A stretch of DNA of 64,000 nt from Serendipita indica DSM 11827 (taxonomy: Eukaryota > Basidiomycota > Agaricomycetes > Sebacinales > Serendipitaceae): NCBI GenBank assembly GCA_910890315.1, contig CAJVGD010000016.1:124001-188000 (forward strand). The letters run 5' to 3'. Positions 11,921 to 23,760 of this stretch are shown here, piece after piece; within the stretch, counting starts at the first letter, position 1; each line of letters starts with the position of its first letter. The notes beneath the pieces are model-generated. The model was not told the DNA's origin. It saw nothing but the letters and a program-made list of their open reading frames with translations, and made no database searches. The translations under genes and the position numbers were made by a program.

Positions 11921-14134
11921 ATGGGTTTCTCTCTCAGATACTTGTTTCTTCTTCTTCTTCTTCCTACAGCTCTCGGTAGTGCCCCTTGTCTGCTGCACTG
12001 GTTTGCGCAAACTCTAACCAGATCACAGGAGACGGTGTTAATTGGATAGATCCCCACTACGCAGTAACATACCCATATCATCCTAGACCGGATCTGGCTA
12101 CCTCTGCGCGCGCCATCATTTCTCGAGGCCGGGCTTCAGCAAAGGCGGGTCCATTCAGTAAAGTTAATTGTGGTTACCTCTTTCAAGATCTGAACGGCAT
12201 TTAAATAGCTATCACGAAAGGAGACATCACCGCGCCGAGTGGCACAAAGCACGACTACCTGAGTTGGGCACCTTAGTTGGTGGACTCATTCCCCAGAATC
12301 GAGCTGATGAATTACCAGCCACTGGCCAAATTGTGGATGGTGTAAAACCCGGGATTCTACAAATCAACGTGCGGAAGACTTGGGAGACGAGACCATCGAA
12401 GCCTCTCCGGACCAATCCAGCGAAATAGACAGCACCACACCAACCACAAAAGAAAATACGCCAAATGAATTCTTCATACCATCTTCAACCCTGGCGACCA
12501 CGGCCGTTCCCTCGTTGCCTCACGTTTCACCACCAGAGCCCCTTAATGTGGAGGATAGTGAACTCAATGCTGATGGACGGAGACCATCTAGGACACAGAG
12601 TGCATCGTGTGCACCTTCTCCAACAACCAGTATGGCACCTAGCTCGAGTAAGTCGTACGACTGTTATAGACGACAAATCTTTACAGCACTGCTTAGCATG
12701 GACGACTTGTCCCTATGTGGCGAGAGACGGGAAAGTAAACCCCGACAGGAATCAGCTTCATGGCTTGTCGCAGCTCAACTCGTTCGCTCAAGCCACCATT
12801 GACAATACCCTTGCCTTTTTGCTTGACCACGATCAGAATCTGGCGAGCAAGGCCGCTCAGTTCATCGACGTCTTCTTCTTACAGTCTAGCACAGCTATGA
12901 ATCCGAGATTGGATTGGGGACAAACCGTTCGTGGCCCATCTCAGCATGGCAGCTATATGGGCATTCTCGACTTTCGCGTTCTAATCAAAGTAGTCAACGC
13001 CATACAAATACTGCGGCTGTCGCGCTCGCCCTACTGGAGCAAAGACAGGGATGCTAGAATGATTACCTGGGCACAATCATATCTTGATTGGCTCGACTCT
13101 AGTGAGTTGGGCAAACGTCCGAAGAGGTCGGCAAAGTACGTTTAAAGGAAAGAGTTTGGGCACATTCGCTCACAATCTGTAGCAACCATTCCACGTTCTA
13201 TTACGGTCAAGTTGCTGCCCTTCGGATCCTAACTCTCGACGAGATCGGCGCTCTGAACGCAGTGCAGACCTATTTTGGAGGCCCGTTCCAAGAACAAATC
13301 GTGTCAAGTGGAGAACAGGTATTGCATTATTGAAGTCTGCATTCACCTTTCTCAAGAAAGGCAGCCGTTTGAATCCACGCGCGTAAAGCCGTTTCATTAT
13401 AGGGTATTCAACCTTGAAGCAATGGTTGTGAGCTATTTCTTTCTATCCCTTATGCTCATCCAGGTGACTATGATGCTCAGACGGTCGCAAAACTCGGTTC
13501 CTATCTGGGGGTGGATAGATGGCATACGCAGACGCGCTACAAGGCGACAATCAAGACGGCAATCGACTATCTTGTCACTCTGGATCCTGGTCAAGAAGAA
13601 AAGGCGGCTGCCATGCCTTTGGTTGCATGCGCTTTGAGTGTGTATGGAGACGACAACAAGTCGACGTATCGCAAATATCTCGAATCTTTCGGAACACGAT
13701 CATCAGAGGACGGAAAGTCGAGAACGTTTACCTACAAGACTAAATCATGGTGGTTCTATGAACAGCCGGACGCAATGAAAGGGCCGCAGCATAGACGCCG
13801 GGAGGAGCAATACGACGCTCTTTATCAAATCACTGGTCAAGATGTCATGAGTCCGTTTGTCTCCACACGAGGGAAGTCCAGTATGCCGGGCGACGAAACT
13901 TTGCAACTTGCCTCAAGCGACCAGTCTGATCAGACAGAGCCTACTGCACCCTCGCACAATGCTGACTCGCCAAGGGAAGGCGCAGACGTAATAGCCTTTC
14001 ACCCCGACCGACCTGCGCCATTCATTTCCACCGACACCGTCGAGCTAGAGGAAGGAATCTATGTCTATTGGAATCAAATCAGTTATCTTTACGAGGGCTC
14101 CCATGCACGTCGTTCCAGATGGGCAAGATGGTAA
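11921..14134 (+). CDS. Secreted alginate-lyase-domain protein
   Basis: The start MGFSLRYLFLLLLLPTALG is a signal peptide whose leucines are encoded by a CTT run at 11945-11960. Splicing gives WIDPHYAVTYPYHPRPDL, SGTKHDYLSWAPY|HWPNCGWC, TWTTCPYVARDGKVNPDRN, then RGPSQHGSYMGILDFRVLIK and FYYGQVAALRIL, all blocks of the alginate lyase family (alpha/alpha toroid, Pfam Alginate_lyase). The family includes uronate and polysaccharide lyases; the fungal substrate is usually unknown, so a glucuronan or other acidic polysaccharide is as likely as alginate. A Ser/Thr/Pro-rich insert of about 110 residues separates the WC and PYVARDG blocks. Introns seen include 11979-12030, about 12285-12330, 12658-12698 and 13138-13183. 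The tail after 13840 is disordered. Confidence 0.82.
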
Positions 14135-14428
14135 CCGCGATTGTAGAGTAGATGTCCGTAACAGAGATGTCCACCTTTTTTATGCTAAATGGGGGGCGAG
14201 CGGCTCAAATACACAATTTCGTCTGAGCAAGACATACATAGGTAGCTAGATTTGATAGAACTGTTTGTTGACGAGATGGAGTGCATGCGAAGACACGGAG
14301 CATACGAGTAAGGAGGGGGACTGCTGGGAGACAAGCGGCGTCGAGGTTTGGGGTGGCGAGCTGGATGGTTTCTATAGTGAGGTACAATAAACAGGGTGGG
14401 ACAAGGATCCTATATTCGACACTAGGTG
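14135..14428. other. Convergent intergenic gap
   Basis: 3' flanks of the alginate-lyase-family gene and the B-cyclin gene. I see no gene. Confidence 0.4.
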
Positions 14429-16472
14429 TCATCGGGCCTCCAATCTTGGATTCTTGTCTTGTGCTCGACTCCGCTGAGCTGGTTTGTAGTTCTCTTGCGC
14501 CCACGAGCAAGCGTACACTGACGCCTGAAGGAACCGTCGGCTGGTGTACTTTTTGTAAATGTACTGGCTTTGAAAGTCGGGCTGCACCAGAGCCTCTACG
14601 ATGAACTCATGACCCATCATTAACTCTTCTTCCACTCGCCCCGAGTAGAAGACAAACGCATCGTCCTAGAGAAAGAACTGGTTAGGCGACTCTGGAAAAA
14701 AAATCGACAAAGCGTGGGCGCTTACCCAGTCGTTTCCGAGCATCTTTCGCGCACTGTACATTCCAATCGCCGCGATGAGACTTGGCTTTACTCGCAAGAA
14801 GCGATGATCGAGTAGCGTCAATTCCATCAAGAATTTGCAGAGCGTTCTTGTTTGAAGATTATAGTCGTCGGCCTTGGAAATCTTTCGGACCCACGAGTAT
14901 GGCGAACAGTAGGTGGAGACCCGGAAATCAATGGTCTGGAGAATAATCTTTTCTCCCTTTAGGATTTCGTCGCGCTTATAGCCGCCTTCTGTCATCTTGA
15001 CATACTCATCCACCCCTGGGGCAACAATCTCCTCATATTTGGCAGCAATGAAGATTGCGGTCACTCCCACAAGCTGCAGCTTCATGACAGAAACGACGCG
15101 CTTGGAGAGAAAGCGGTCTAGGATGTTGACGGCGATCCAAAGCGTCTCCGGCAACATGTGATATCGGAGATGGACCTGGAGTAGCCAGTCAACCAGCGTT
15201 GCTCTCATAGCCCATGTGATCTCCTGTTGCCCGGCCATGTACTTTGGCATTGGCATGCACTCCTCCTGTGAAGGCATTAACTCAATCATGACCTCCCAAA
15301 GCCAGGTTGACCAACCTCGAGTTTCGACATATACTCGAAAATCTCATCCGCATATTCGGCCACCATGGTCGGATCCTCAAACTCTGCTTCATCTTTAAAA
15401 CTACTGGCCACCCGTTCCAACTCTTTTTGATACTCCAAACGCTTGGCTGGCGGAACGAACAACCAGTCACCTTCTGACATGAGCTCGAACAAGCTCTCTG
15501 GTCGAGGCGACTCCGGTGTGGGACTGGCTTTCGGTGACGGTTCAGAGGTAGCCAGAGTTGCCTTGGGAGGCGTAGGGGCGACAGTGGCGGCAGGGAGCTT
15601 GGCTGTCTCATCTTCATCGTCTGTCTCTGCAACAACGACATCCGATGTTGCGGCGGGGGACGGTGGACGGGAAGAGAGGACGACGGTGGATGCACCATCG
15701 CTTGGAATTGTCGCACCGGAAGAGGAAGGAATGGATTGGCTGGATGAGGGAATGACTTGACTTTGACGACGCGACTGCATGGCTTGGAGCATGCGACCAA
15801 GTCGTCGTGGAGGTGCATCCGAGTCTGTTGTTGCACCCGTGGACCGAACTGTGGTTGTGGTTGCCGCCTTTGTTGTCGCGACTGCGACAGCCTTTCTCGA
15901 ACTGCTAATAGTCGCAGCTGTTGCTGCTGTTGGTGGTTGAGGAAGTCGGACCGGACGCGACGTCGCGGCGTGGAGGGAGGGGGATCGTCTTCGTTTGAGA
16001 CCTGCAGGAGCTTGCTTTGAGTCGACAGGCTTCGTAGCAACGACATTCTCTTTAGTTTTTGATGGGAGAGTCTAAATTCAAGGTCAGAAACCGCATGTCC
16101 GAACACGAGGAGGTGAATGACAGGGAGATCCCCTCGTAAAATCACAACTGTCGAATCGCACAAAAATTTTCATGAGCTCACCTTTTTGCGAACGTTATGA
16201 ATCTCTCCTAGAGCAGAACGAGCTGCTAAAACTTGACGCGTCGCTGGGGGAAGTCCAGCCTTCGTTCTCTCGATGATGGCCTTGGTCGATCCCGTGTTGA
16301 CGAGCTTTGAACGCGTCGGGGCAGCAACAACGGCATTTTCGTCGACTGCTACTTTGAATTTAGATTGCTTGGGACGCGGGGGGACCTTTAAATGTGTTCG
16401 TCAACGTCGAGGCGCGCAATGATGACGGGCAAAGGGGGACGCCCAACGTACCCGTACAGGCTGAAAAGCCAT
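14429..16472 (-). CDS. B-type mitotic cyclin
   Basis: The regulatory partner of CDK1 that drives G2/M. The N-terminal third (15280-16472) is a disordered Ser/Pro/Ala/Gln-rich region beginning MAFQPVRVPPRPKQSKF. The destruction box is not obvious; a candidate is RQVLAARSALGEI near 16200. The cyclin box starts at MRATLVDWLLQVHLRYHMLPETLW (15150-15210), with ILDRFLSKR, GVTAIFIAAKYEEI and TIDFRVSTYCSPYSWVRK. The second cyclin fold has LMELTLLDHRFLRVKPSLIAA and ends at 14429 with an extension rich in Arg/Gln. At least four introns are present, one between the linker and MIELMPSQEE. Length and domain order fit fungal Clb proteins; which Clb it is cannot be told from sequence alone. Confidence 0.92.
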
Positions 16473-16685
16473 CTGGTGTGTATTTGAGCTGTTAGTAAAT
16501 AGTATATGCCAAAATTCGGAAAATAGCGACGCGTCGGATGGGCGTCAAGGAGTGGATGAAAGCGAAGGGGAGTACGGGTGGCTGTGTCACTTCACGCGGC
16601 AAACAAGCAGGTTCAAACTCCGACAGGAGCCACAGATGGTCTCCAAATATGTATCATAGCAAGCAAAACAAGAGCGAAAATACAG

Positions 16686-18342
16686 TTACTGGCCAGCTTT
16701 CCAGTAGGCAATGTCGCCGTCGACCATTACATACGGTTTGCCCTGCTGTCGGACCTTGCCAGCCTAGCACTCATTTCAGTGCCATTTCTCTCGCTTGATC
16801 AAAAGTCACTCACCGCTTTGACAGCAGCCTCGCTGCCGTGTTCCTTGAGGTCATCATATGACATGATCTCACCACACACAAATTTGTTCTCAAAGTCGGA
16901 GCTGGACGTAGTTGTCAAACTATGTCAGAGAGGGGGGAAGGGAGAGTACGCACTGGATCACGCCTGCTGCCTGTGGGGCCTTTGTGCCATTGCGAATGGT
17001 CCATGCTCGTACCTCGTCTGGCCCACAGGTAAAGTAGCGGATCAGATCAAGACTCGCGTAACCGGCGGTGATAATTTTGGGAAGAGCGCTGACTGCACCC
17101 GCCTTTTCCTCTTCCTCCTTCTTTTCTTGACCCTCTAATGGTGCCAACCGCTCCTCCAGAGCAACGGAAAAGGGGATGAGAAGGTCCCCAGGGTTATGCT
17201 CGTCGATCCAGGCCTTGATCTTGGGCAGCCTATGTCTCTGAATCAGATCAGAGCCAACTAAACTAGGGTCAACAACATACCACTTGTTCTTTTTGCGAAC
17301 GTAATCCTTCTCCGACAAGTTGACAAGATAGGTGACGGGCTTTGCAGTGAGCAGCATCAGACCGTTTACGACATCAATCTGGCATCAGGGTTAGCCTACT
17401 GACAGCTGGGCGAATCAAACAAGTTCAGATGGTGAATGTTCTCAAAGGCATAGTGGGGCGTTACTCCCGCCTCGACGAGCTGGGTTAATCGAGCTTTCGC
17501 TCTTTGTCGTCATGAGAAGAGGTGGGATTAAAGGTACTCGCCTCTTTGTTCGTCCATTCTGCCTTTCTGACGTCTCTGTTTTCCTCCTTGAGGACGGCCA
17601 AGATTCTTTCGGTGATGGCGATTTCCTCTTTTTTGGCCTTGTCGGCGAGTGAATTGCTCCCGAGCGCTCTTGAGCTCTTTTTGAGATTTTCGAGCGCCTT
17701 TTCAACCCACTCAATGTCCTTTAGTCGGAGTTCGGTATGAATAATCTCCATGTCACGAATCGGGTTCACGTCGCCCTCGACGTGGGTGACCTCTGCATCA
17801 TCGAATGCACGAATGACTTGGAAGATGCCATCGACGGCCCGAACGTGGGAGAGGAAAGCATTTCCAAGACCGACACCGGTGGAAGCGCCCTTTTGAAACA
17901 GCCGTTGAGATCAAGTAGGGCTGATTGGTTCTCATTTGGACGCACCGCAGTCAGACCGGCAATGTCGATGCACGTCAAGGCAGCAGGAACTTTGGAAGCA
18001 GGTTTGTAGAGTTCACACAACCAATCAAAGCGTGCATCGGGGACCATGATGCGAGCCTCTAATGGGACCGTCGGCTTAGAGGGCTGTTGGGCGAAAACTA
18101 TAGGATGAAATGCTCGCCTTCGGGATTGATAGTGGCATACGGAAAGTTTGCTGCTTTGCCTAGGTCTGAAGGGGGATCAGATTGTGCGATCCATCGATTG
18201 GCCACTGACCCGTCTTTGAGAGCGCATTGAAGAAGGAGGATTTGCCAACATTTGGAAGTCCGACGATACCAATCTTGAGATTGTTGGATGGGCGGCCTAG
18301 GATTGCCTTTTTTTCAGGAGCGGCGGCTTTCTTGGGTGGCAT
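16686..18342 (-). CDS. OLA1: OBG-like ATPase/GTPase OLA1 (YchF family)
   Basis: A cytosolic P-loop ATPase of the OBG family that associates with ribosomes and stress responses. The N-terminal [20 protein letters not shown] is followed by G1 [15 protein letters not shown] (about 18240), the [11 protein letters not shown] switch region, the G3-like [20 protein letters not shown], and the altered G4 NLSE that gives this family ATP preference. A coiled-coil arm ([17 protein letters not shown]) precedes the C-terminal TGS domain ([23 protein letters not shown], then [14 protein letters not shown] to the stop at 16686). Several short introns split it. It is divergent from CDC10 across 449 bp. Confidence 0.95.
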
Positions 18343-18791
18343 TCTTGCTTTGGCTTTTGCGAGTGCAGTGGTAGTATGAAAATATTGCGAAAGAGGGCTG
18401 GGGAATGCACTCTCGAGTGGAATTGGATGGGGGGGAGACGGTGGTCGAGGGCAAAGAGGCGAAAAATGAAAAGGTTAGCTGTGGGTTATTGAGATTGTCA
18501 ACGGCTGCAGCATGCGTTGTAGCCCAAACTGTTGTTATTAGTTACTTACAACGAATGTCTACATGTTCTTGGTGGTGTGTGCATGCGCGGTGGCCTTGAA
18601 ATCGACTGAAAAGTGCGGATTTGCGATGAAAATGTATGAATTTGCTGAATTTGCGTATTTGTTTGTGCTCTAGTGGCCTCCGCGACGAGTCGAAACGCGG
18701 CCATTGGAATGAAACGTTGTATACTTCCAAGGTCCGTCCTCGACCACGACTTGCTTGCCAGTTCCCGCTCAGCCCTCGTCTCTCTCTGCAA
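18343..18791. other. Divergent promoter region OLA1 / CDC10
   Basis: This holds the upstream regions of OLA1 (-) and CDC10 (+). A pyrimidine-rich stretch (about 18740-18790) lies immediately before the CDC10 start. No further gene or element is seen. Confidence 0.45.
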
Positions 18792-20090
18792 ATGTCCCAG
18801 CCAGCTACTGAAGAAATTCGTGCCGCATCCTATGTCGGCTTTGACTCGATCACGTCCCAGATTGAGAAAAAGCTCCTCAAGCGCGGTTTCCAGTTTAACG
18901 TGATTCTCGTTGGTCAGTAGCTCTCTATTCATCCAAATTATCATCTACTGATATATTCTGCACATTCTCCGCGCGTCCCGTTTTCCCATTCGTCGTCTCC
19001 GCTGGCCATTTTTACACCCCTCTAGGCCAGACCGGTCTCGGAAAGTCGACACTCATCAACACCATCTTTGCTTCACATCTTGTTGATTCAAAGGGCCGTC
19101 TTGAGGCGGATGAGCCCGTCAGACAGACGACGGACATTCATCCCGTCTCCCACGGTGAGTTTCGCAGCATTGACCACCCATTCTCTTCTGCTGCTAATAC
19201 ACGTCGTGACAACAGTCATCTCCGAAAATGGCGTCCGTCTCCGTCTCAACATTGTTGACACACCAGGCTACGGTGACCAAATCAACAATGAGAACTGGTA
19301 CGATGGTCACTTGGTCCATATATTGTCTTTTTCTGACTCAAGATGGCCATGAATCTATAGCTGGGACCCAATTGTCAAGTACATCAAGGCGAGCAACCTT
19401 GTTGGAGATTGTTGATGGGGGGGGCTAACTCCTCATGTTTAGGACCAACACTCTGCGTATCTCCGCAAGGAATTGACCGCGATGCGTGACAAGTACATTG
19501 TCGATACTCGCATCCACTGCTGCCTCTTCTTCATCAACCCGACCGGCCACTCACTCCGCCCCATCGATATCATCGTGATGAAGAAGCTTTCCGAAGTCGT
19601 CAATGTTGTCCCTGTCATTGCTAAGAGCGACTCGTTGACCATTGAGGAACGAGACAATTTCAAGAACAAGGTCTGTGCTTTGGCGCTGATTAAACGATCA
19701 AACTCATACATTATTCAATAGATCCGTGCAGAGTTGGTCTACCACAACATTCGTCTTTATCCCTTTGACACCGAGGAGTTTGACGAAGACGAACTCAAGC
19801 ACAACGAGGTCATTCGCTCCATGATTCCATTTGCAATCGTTGGCTCGGAGCGCAACGTGATCATTGATGGCAAGCCCGTTCGCGGTCGTAAGAACCGCTG
19901 GGGTGTTGTCAATGTCGAGGACGAGCGTCACTGCGAGTTTGTGTACCTCCGCGACTTTTTGCTGAGGACCCACTTGCAAGACCTCATCGAGACGACGGCC
20001 CAGATTCACTACGAGGCTTTCCGATCGAAGCAGCTCCTTGCCCTCAAGGAGGCCTCATCTGCGGGCCGACCTGCCCAGAACCCACAATAA
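18792..20090 (+). CDS. CDC10: Septin CDC10
   Basis: A GTP-binding cytoskeletal protein that polymerises with other septins at the bud neck, hyphal septa and tips. The start MSQPATEEIRAASYVGFDSI and the short N-terminus are typical of the Cdc10 group. Motifs visible: G1 GQTGLGKSTLIN (about 19025), G3 DTPGYGDQINN (about 19257), G4 AKSD (about 19620), and the septin unique element WGVVNVEDERHCEFVYLRDFLLRTHLQDL. As in Cdc10, there is no long C-terminal coiled coil; the protein ends AGRPAQNPQ at 20090. Introns fall after VILVG, HPVSH, NNEN, KYIK and FKNK, each about 50-100 bp. Confidence 0.95.
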
Positions 20091-20559
20091 GGCACGATTT
20101 ACAAAACACGATCACAACAGTGATCTCCCTCTCTCCCTCGTGCTACTCTCGAGCGTCCATTCTCTACCCACTACAATCCTTGCGCCCTTGCCCAAGGGTG
20201 CGACTCGAGTGAACCATCGCTTCCCTATACCTTGGCTCGTCGGTCCGTTTCTACATCTCCTTCTCTGTTATTAGGCGGCTGTTTTAATCCTAGTGATCCT
20301 TCTTTTTTGCAACGACTTCTATTAAGACATGCGACGCGAAGCCCGTGGTTGGCTGGTTACCATTTTCTGTTTGAGCTTAGCCCTTCTAGTCAGAGACCCG
20401 AAGTTTGCCAACCGCAGTGCTTATAATCTCCGCCGGGTAGAGATACTCCACGAAAGAATCGCGGAGGGCGTTCGACTGCTCAGAAGGGCCGAAGACTCGG
20501 GGGGCGATATAAAGGCATTCCCGTTGGACACGACGTGAACCCCTCAAAGTCCTCTCATA
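20091..20559. other. Intergenic gap after CDC10
   Basis: Downstream flank of CDC10 and upstream region of the DUF6593-like gene. It contains a T/C-rich stretch around 20100-20310. No gene seen. Confidence 0.4.
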
Positions 20560-21285
20560 ATGACATCTATCTATTCCCACGCAAGTTCAGACCATACACT
20601 TGTCGATTCTCTTCATTTTGTGCTGTCTCATGATTCTCCAACGTATACAACGATCCGGGGCCCGGGAGGGCGTCGGTTGTACCGAATAACGAGTGACGAT
20701 CGTCGTGACCCGACATATACAAGGATAGAGAGGGACAATGGAGAGCCAGTGGCCACATTTCACTGGTCAAAGCTGGGCATCCATCGTGTTTCGCTAGCCG
20801 GAGGTCCGCCAAAACGGGTCGGCAAGTTTCTTCACATCGGACCCATCTTCAGCGAGTGAGTACATGCATTCCTACTCTTGTCAGGAGGGCCTAATGAGGT
20901 TGCCCCGCCAGCACGGCATCCTTTTCAGACGGAGAAGGAATCGAGTATAGATGGCACGGAAACAACTCTGATAGAAAGCTGCAGGTGGGTATCGTCTCAA
21001 AATTGGCAAACTTTTATTCACGCAGAGGTAGCTCTACCGTGTCGCAGATGGTACCAATCCACCCTCGCTACTAGCGAGATACCATAAGTCAAGATGGATC
21101 ATATATTTGGTCGAGTATGACGCTTTCTGTCTTGTCCTATCAGCGACTGACGCTTTTCCTAGCGAATAAAAGCATATCTCCGAGTTGAGCTCGTTGGCCA
21201 AGGCATTCTAGACACGATTGTTTGGACTTTCTGCTACTTAGAAAAGGCTAGAAGAGACGTCGCAAGGATTGGAGGCAGACTATAG
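20560..21285 (+). CDS. DUF6593-like small protein
   Basis: Function unknown. Exon 1 gives MTSIYSHASSDHTLVDSLHF and ITSDDRRDPTYTRIERDNGE, then a strand pattern with FHWSKLGIHRVSLAG. Splicing at about 20856 and 20911, and again near 20985-21025, joins SDGEGIEYRWHGNNSDRKLQ to LYRVADGTNPPSLLARYHKS. A last exon gives RIKAYLRVELVGQGILDTIVWTFCYLEKARR. This order (an ITR-type beta start, TxxDGxxYRW, LxR.....ARYH, then a hydrophobic C-terminal helix ending LEKxRR) is that of DUF6593 proteins, which are expanded in mushroom-forming fungi. Family assignment is from pattern memory; there are no catalytic residues to cite. Confidence 0.65.
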
Positions 21286-21459
21286 AACCACCTCATCGAG
21301 CAATGTAGATACCTAGACGCTAGCTGAGCGTCGCATTCGTTCTTCATAATATTAAAGATGCCAGCCATAGCTGGTACTCATTTTGAATCGCACAAACGAA
21401 ATGGGTACAAGTGGCTCCGAATCTTGGCCACTTCTCTGTTCTTTGTCGATCTCGCGCGA

Positions 21460-23398
21460 ATGTCTCTTTGGGTGGACAAGGTTGATCTTTCACACATTTT
21501 GCACCTGTTTTCATCTAATGGACGCGTCTCTAGTATCGACCCCGCACGTTGGGAGATTTGCACTATCACCATGAGCTCTCTGCGCGCCTCAAGTCTCTGG
21601 TATGAACTTGTACAACATTTATCATCTCCAAATCACTCATATTTTGCCTGTGTGCTGGATAACCATTGAAACCATCATCCTTCGACGATCAACGTCTACC
21701 CATGTACATGACGTGATGCGCCATCCTAGGCGTCTTCTGGTGAATTCCCACATATGCTATTCTATGGACCGAGTGGAGCTGGAAAGAAGACGCGCATAGC
21801 AGGGACGCTCCGAGAACTTTTTGGTGCTGGAACAGAAAAGGTGCTTACAAAAAGGGATGGGTATCTTTAACTCATTGCTTATCGTTGTAGCTCAAAATTG
21901 ATCAACGCGTTTTCATGACGCCTTCGAGACGCAAGCTCGATTTGAACATTGTGCAGAGCAACTATCACATCGAGATCACGCCTAGGTACCACCGAGGGGT
22001 GATTATCTCGACACACTACTTACACGTCGCTAGTGATGTCGGGATATATGACCGCGTCGTCATTCAAGAGATTTTGAAGGAGATTGCGCAAACTCAACAA
22101 GTCGACCTGGGTGCAAAGCAGCGTTTCAAGGGTCCGAATCCACAGTATGTCTAGGAATGTAGCTGACAGGATCTCTTAGTCGTCGTAATCAATGAAGCCG
22201 ACTCGCTCACTCGAGACGCACAAGCAGCACTGAGGCGGACGATGGAAAAGTACATGGCAAACATGCGTATTATTCTATGTTCTACCAGGTATGATCACAT
22301 GTCTGTAGATTCAGCTGGTTTGACTAGTTTGAACAGCACAAGCAAGCTCATCGCTCCAATCAAGTCGAGATGCTTACTCGTTCGTGTGGGTGCGCCTACC
22401 GATGATGAGGTGCGCATTATTGAGAGAATTTGAGTCAGCAGACGATGACAATGTCTTGTAGATGACAAGCGTGCTGCAATATGTGGCGAAAAAGGAGCGC
22501 TTCACGCTTTCGGATGAAGTGGCAAGCAATATTGCACGCGATGCAGACGGAAACACACGCAAGGCTGTTCTGATGCTCGAAGCAATGAAGATGCAACAGT
22601 ACGTTTGGTTTGACCGGTACAGGTTGTACATGCTGACCAGATAATTGGCAGCCCCAATCTATCCGAGACGACCATGTCGATCCAACCAGCAAAACCGGAC
22701 TGGGAGACATATTGCCATCACGTTGCGGACATGATCGTTCAAGAACAGACGCCGAAACGAGTGATGGACGTCCGCGGCAAGCTGTACGAGCTGTTGAGCC
22801 ATTGTATACCACCGCATGTCGTGCTCAAGGTCCGTGATTTTTCTATTGCTGTTCGTATCCCTGTCCTCGTCATTATCGGAGCCATGCCCGAGGTGGACGT
22901 CTTGCCACATCGCCAGTCTCGGCTCCGAAGCCCAGAGCTGACGGATCATGGCTAGACGATTGCAGAGCGCGTGACTGACAAGGTGGACGAATCGATCAAA
23001 GCGGATATCGTGCACTGGGCCGCATTCTATGTATGTCCATTGCTGTTCATTTCCCCCGCCTCTGTGACTGGCGCCAACCGAATGTCTGACTGACGTGGGC
23101 GGACGCGCGGCTCGACCTACCTGGGCCCTGTAGGAGGTACGAATGCGTATAGGACAAAAGAAGATTTTCCATCTCGAGGCGTGGGTGGTCAAGACGATGA
23201 GTTTGATAAAGGTGCGCGCCTGTTCTCGGCTTTGGTCAATAACAGCTCTCAATGCTCACTTCTTTCATTTTTTCATTTCTCGGGCATCGCATTTCGTACA
23301 TGAATCCGCGCTTGGCATGGGTGCTGCGTCCGTGTCTGACGTGCTCGGAACTGCAGAGCCTTGCGCTCGGCTTTGACATGGACGACGATTTTGAATGA
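21460..23398 (+). CDS. RFC5: Replication factor C small subunit RFC5 (human RFC3 type)
   Basis: A subunit of the clamp loader that opens PCNA at primer junctions. Exon 1 is MSLWVDK (21460-21480), joined over 21481-21533 to [20 protein letters not shown]. Next come [17 protein letters not shown] (Walker [10 protein letters not shown], about 21765), [20 protein letters not shown] (the Walker B ending NEAD is characteristic of this subunit), [21 protein letters not shown] (SRC motif) and the C-terminal helical collar. At least seven introns. The coding sequence ends in a short exon [13 protein letters not shown] at 23398, placed by the acceptor CTGCAG near 23356; this acidic end is the least certain exon. 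Confidence 0.92.
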
Positions 23399-23440
23399 GC
23401 GCCATCAGGTTGTTCACGTTGGCTTTCTTGGACTGTCAGC

Positions 23441-23459
23441 TGTCTGTCTGTCTGTCTGT
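23441..23459. repeat. TGTC tetranucleotide microsatellite
   Basis: About four and a half perfect copies of TGTC just downstream of RFC5, in the convergent gap with the cyclin-like gene. Confidence 0.8.
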
Positions 23460-23760
23460 AGCAGATGGTTGACATGGGCGTGCTAAGTTCCGAGGCGGGC
23501 GTCTATCATAAGACGAACTTGTATTGTACGAGCTGGGAAAGACGTTATTGCAAAACAAGTCTACCGTAATATGAGATGAAGAGAGAAGACGGACCAGGAA
23601 AGGGGGAAGACTGGGAAGAGAGAGGCCGGTACATATCGATAATAAAAACAGCCGTGTGCCTGTGGTTGTGATGAAGAGAGAGCAGTGATACAGTGGATGA
23701 AGTGGAGAAGAGTTCGAACGAGGAGACATTGATACAGATCTGGCGATTCCCTCTCCTGGG

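Noticed and set aside
12465-12660. Upstream part of a 226-codon frame joined directly to the lyase core
   Set aside because: The core after about 12700 is real, but the upstream part in this frame is a shadow. Splicing 12658-12698 links the core to a different, better frame.
15282-16163. 293-codon open frame rich in Arg, Gln, Pro and Ser
   Set aside because: It lies in another frame of the low-complexity N-terminal part of the B-cyclin gene; the cyclin frame continues into conserved motifs and is the real one.
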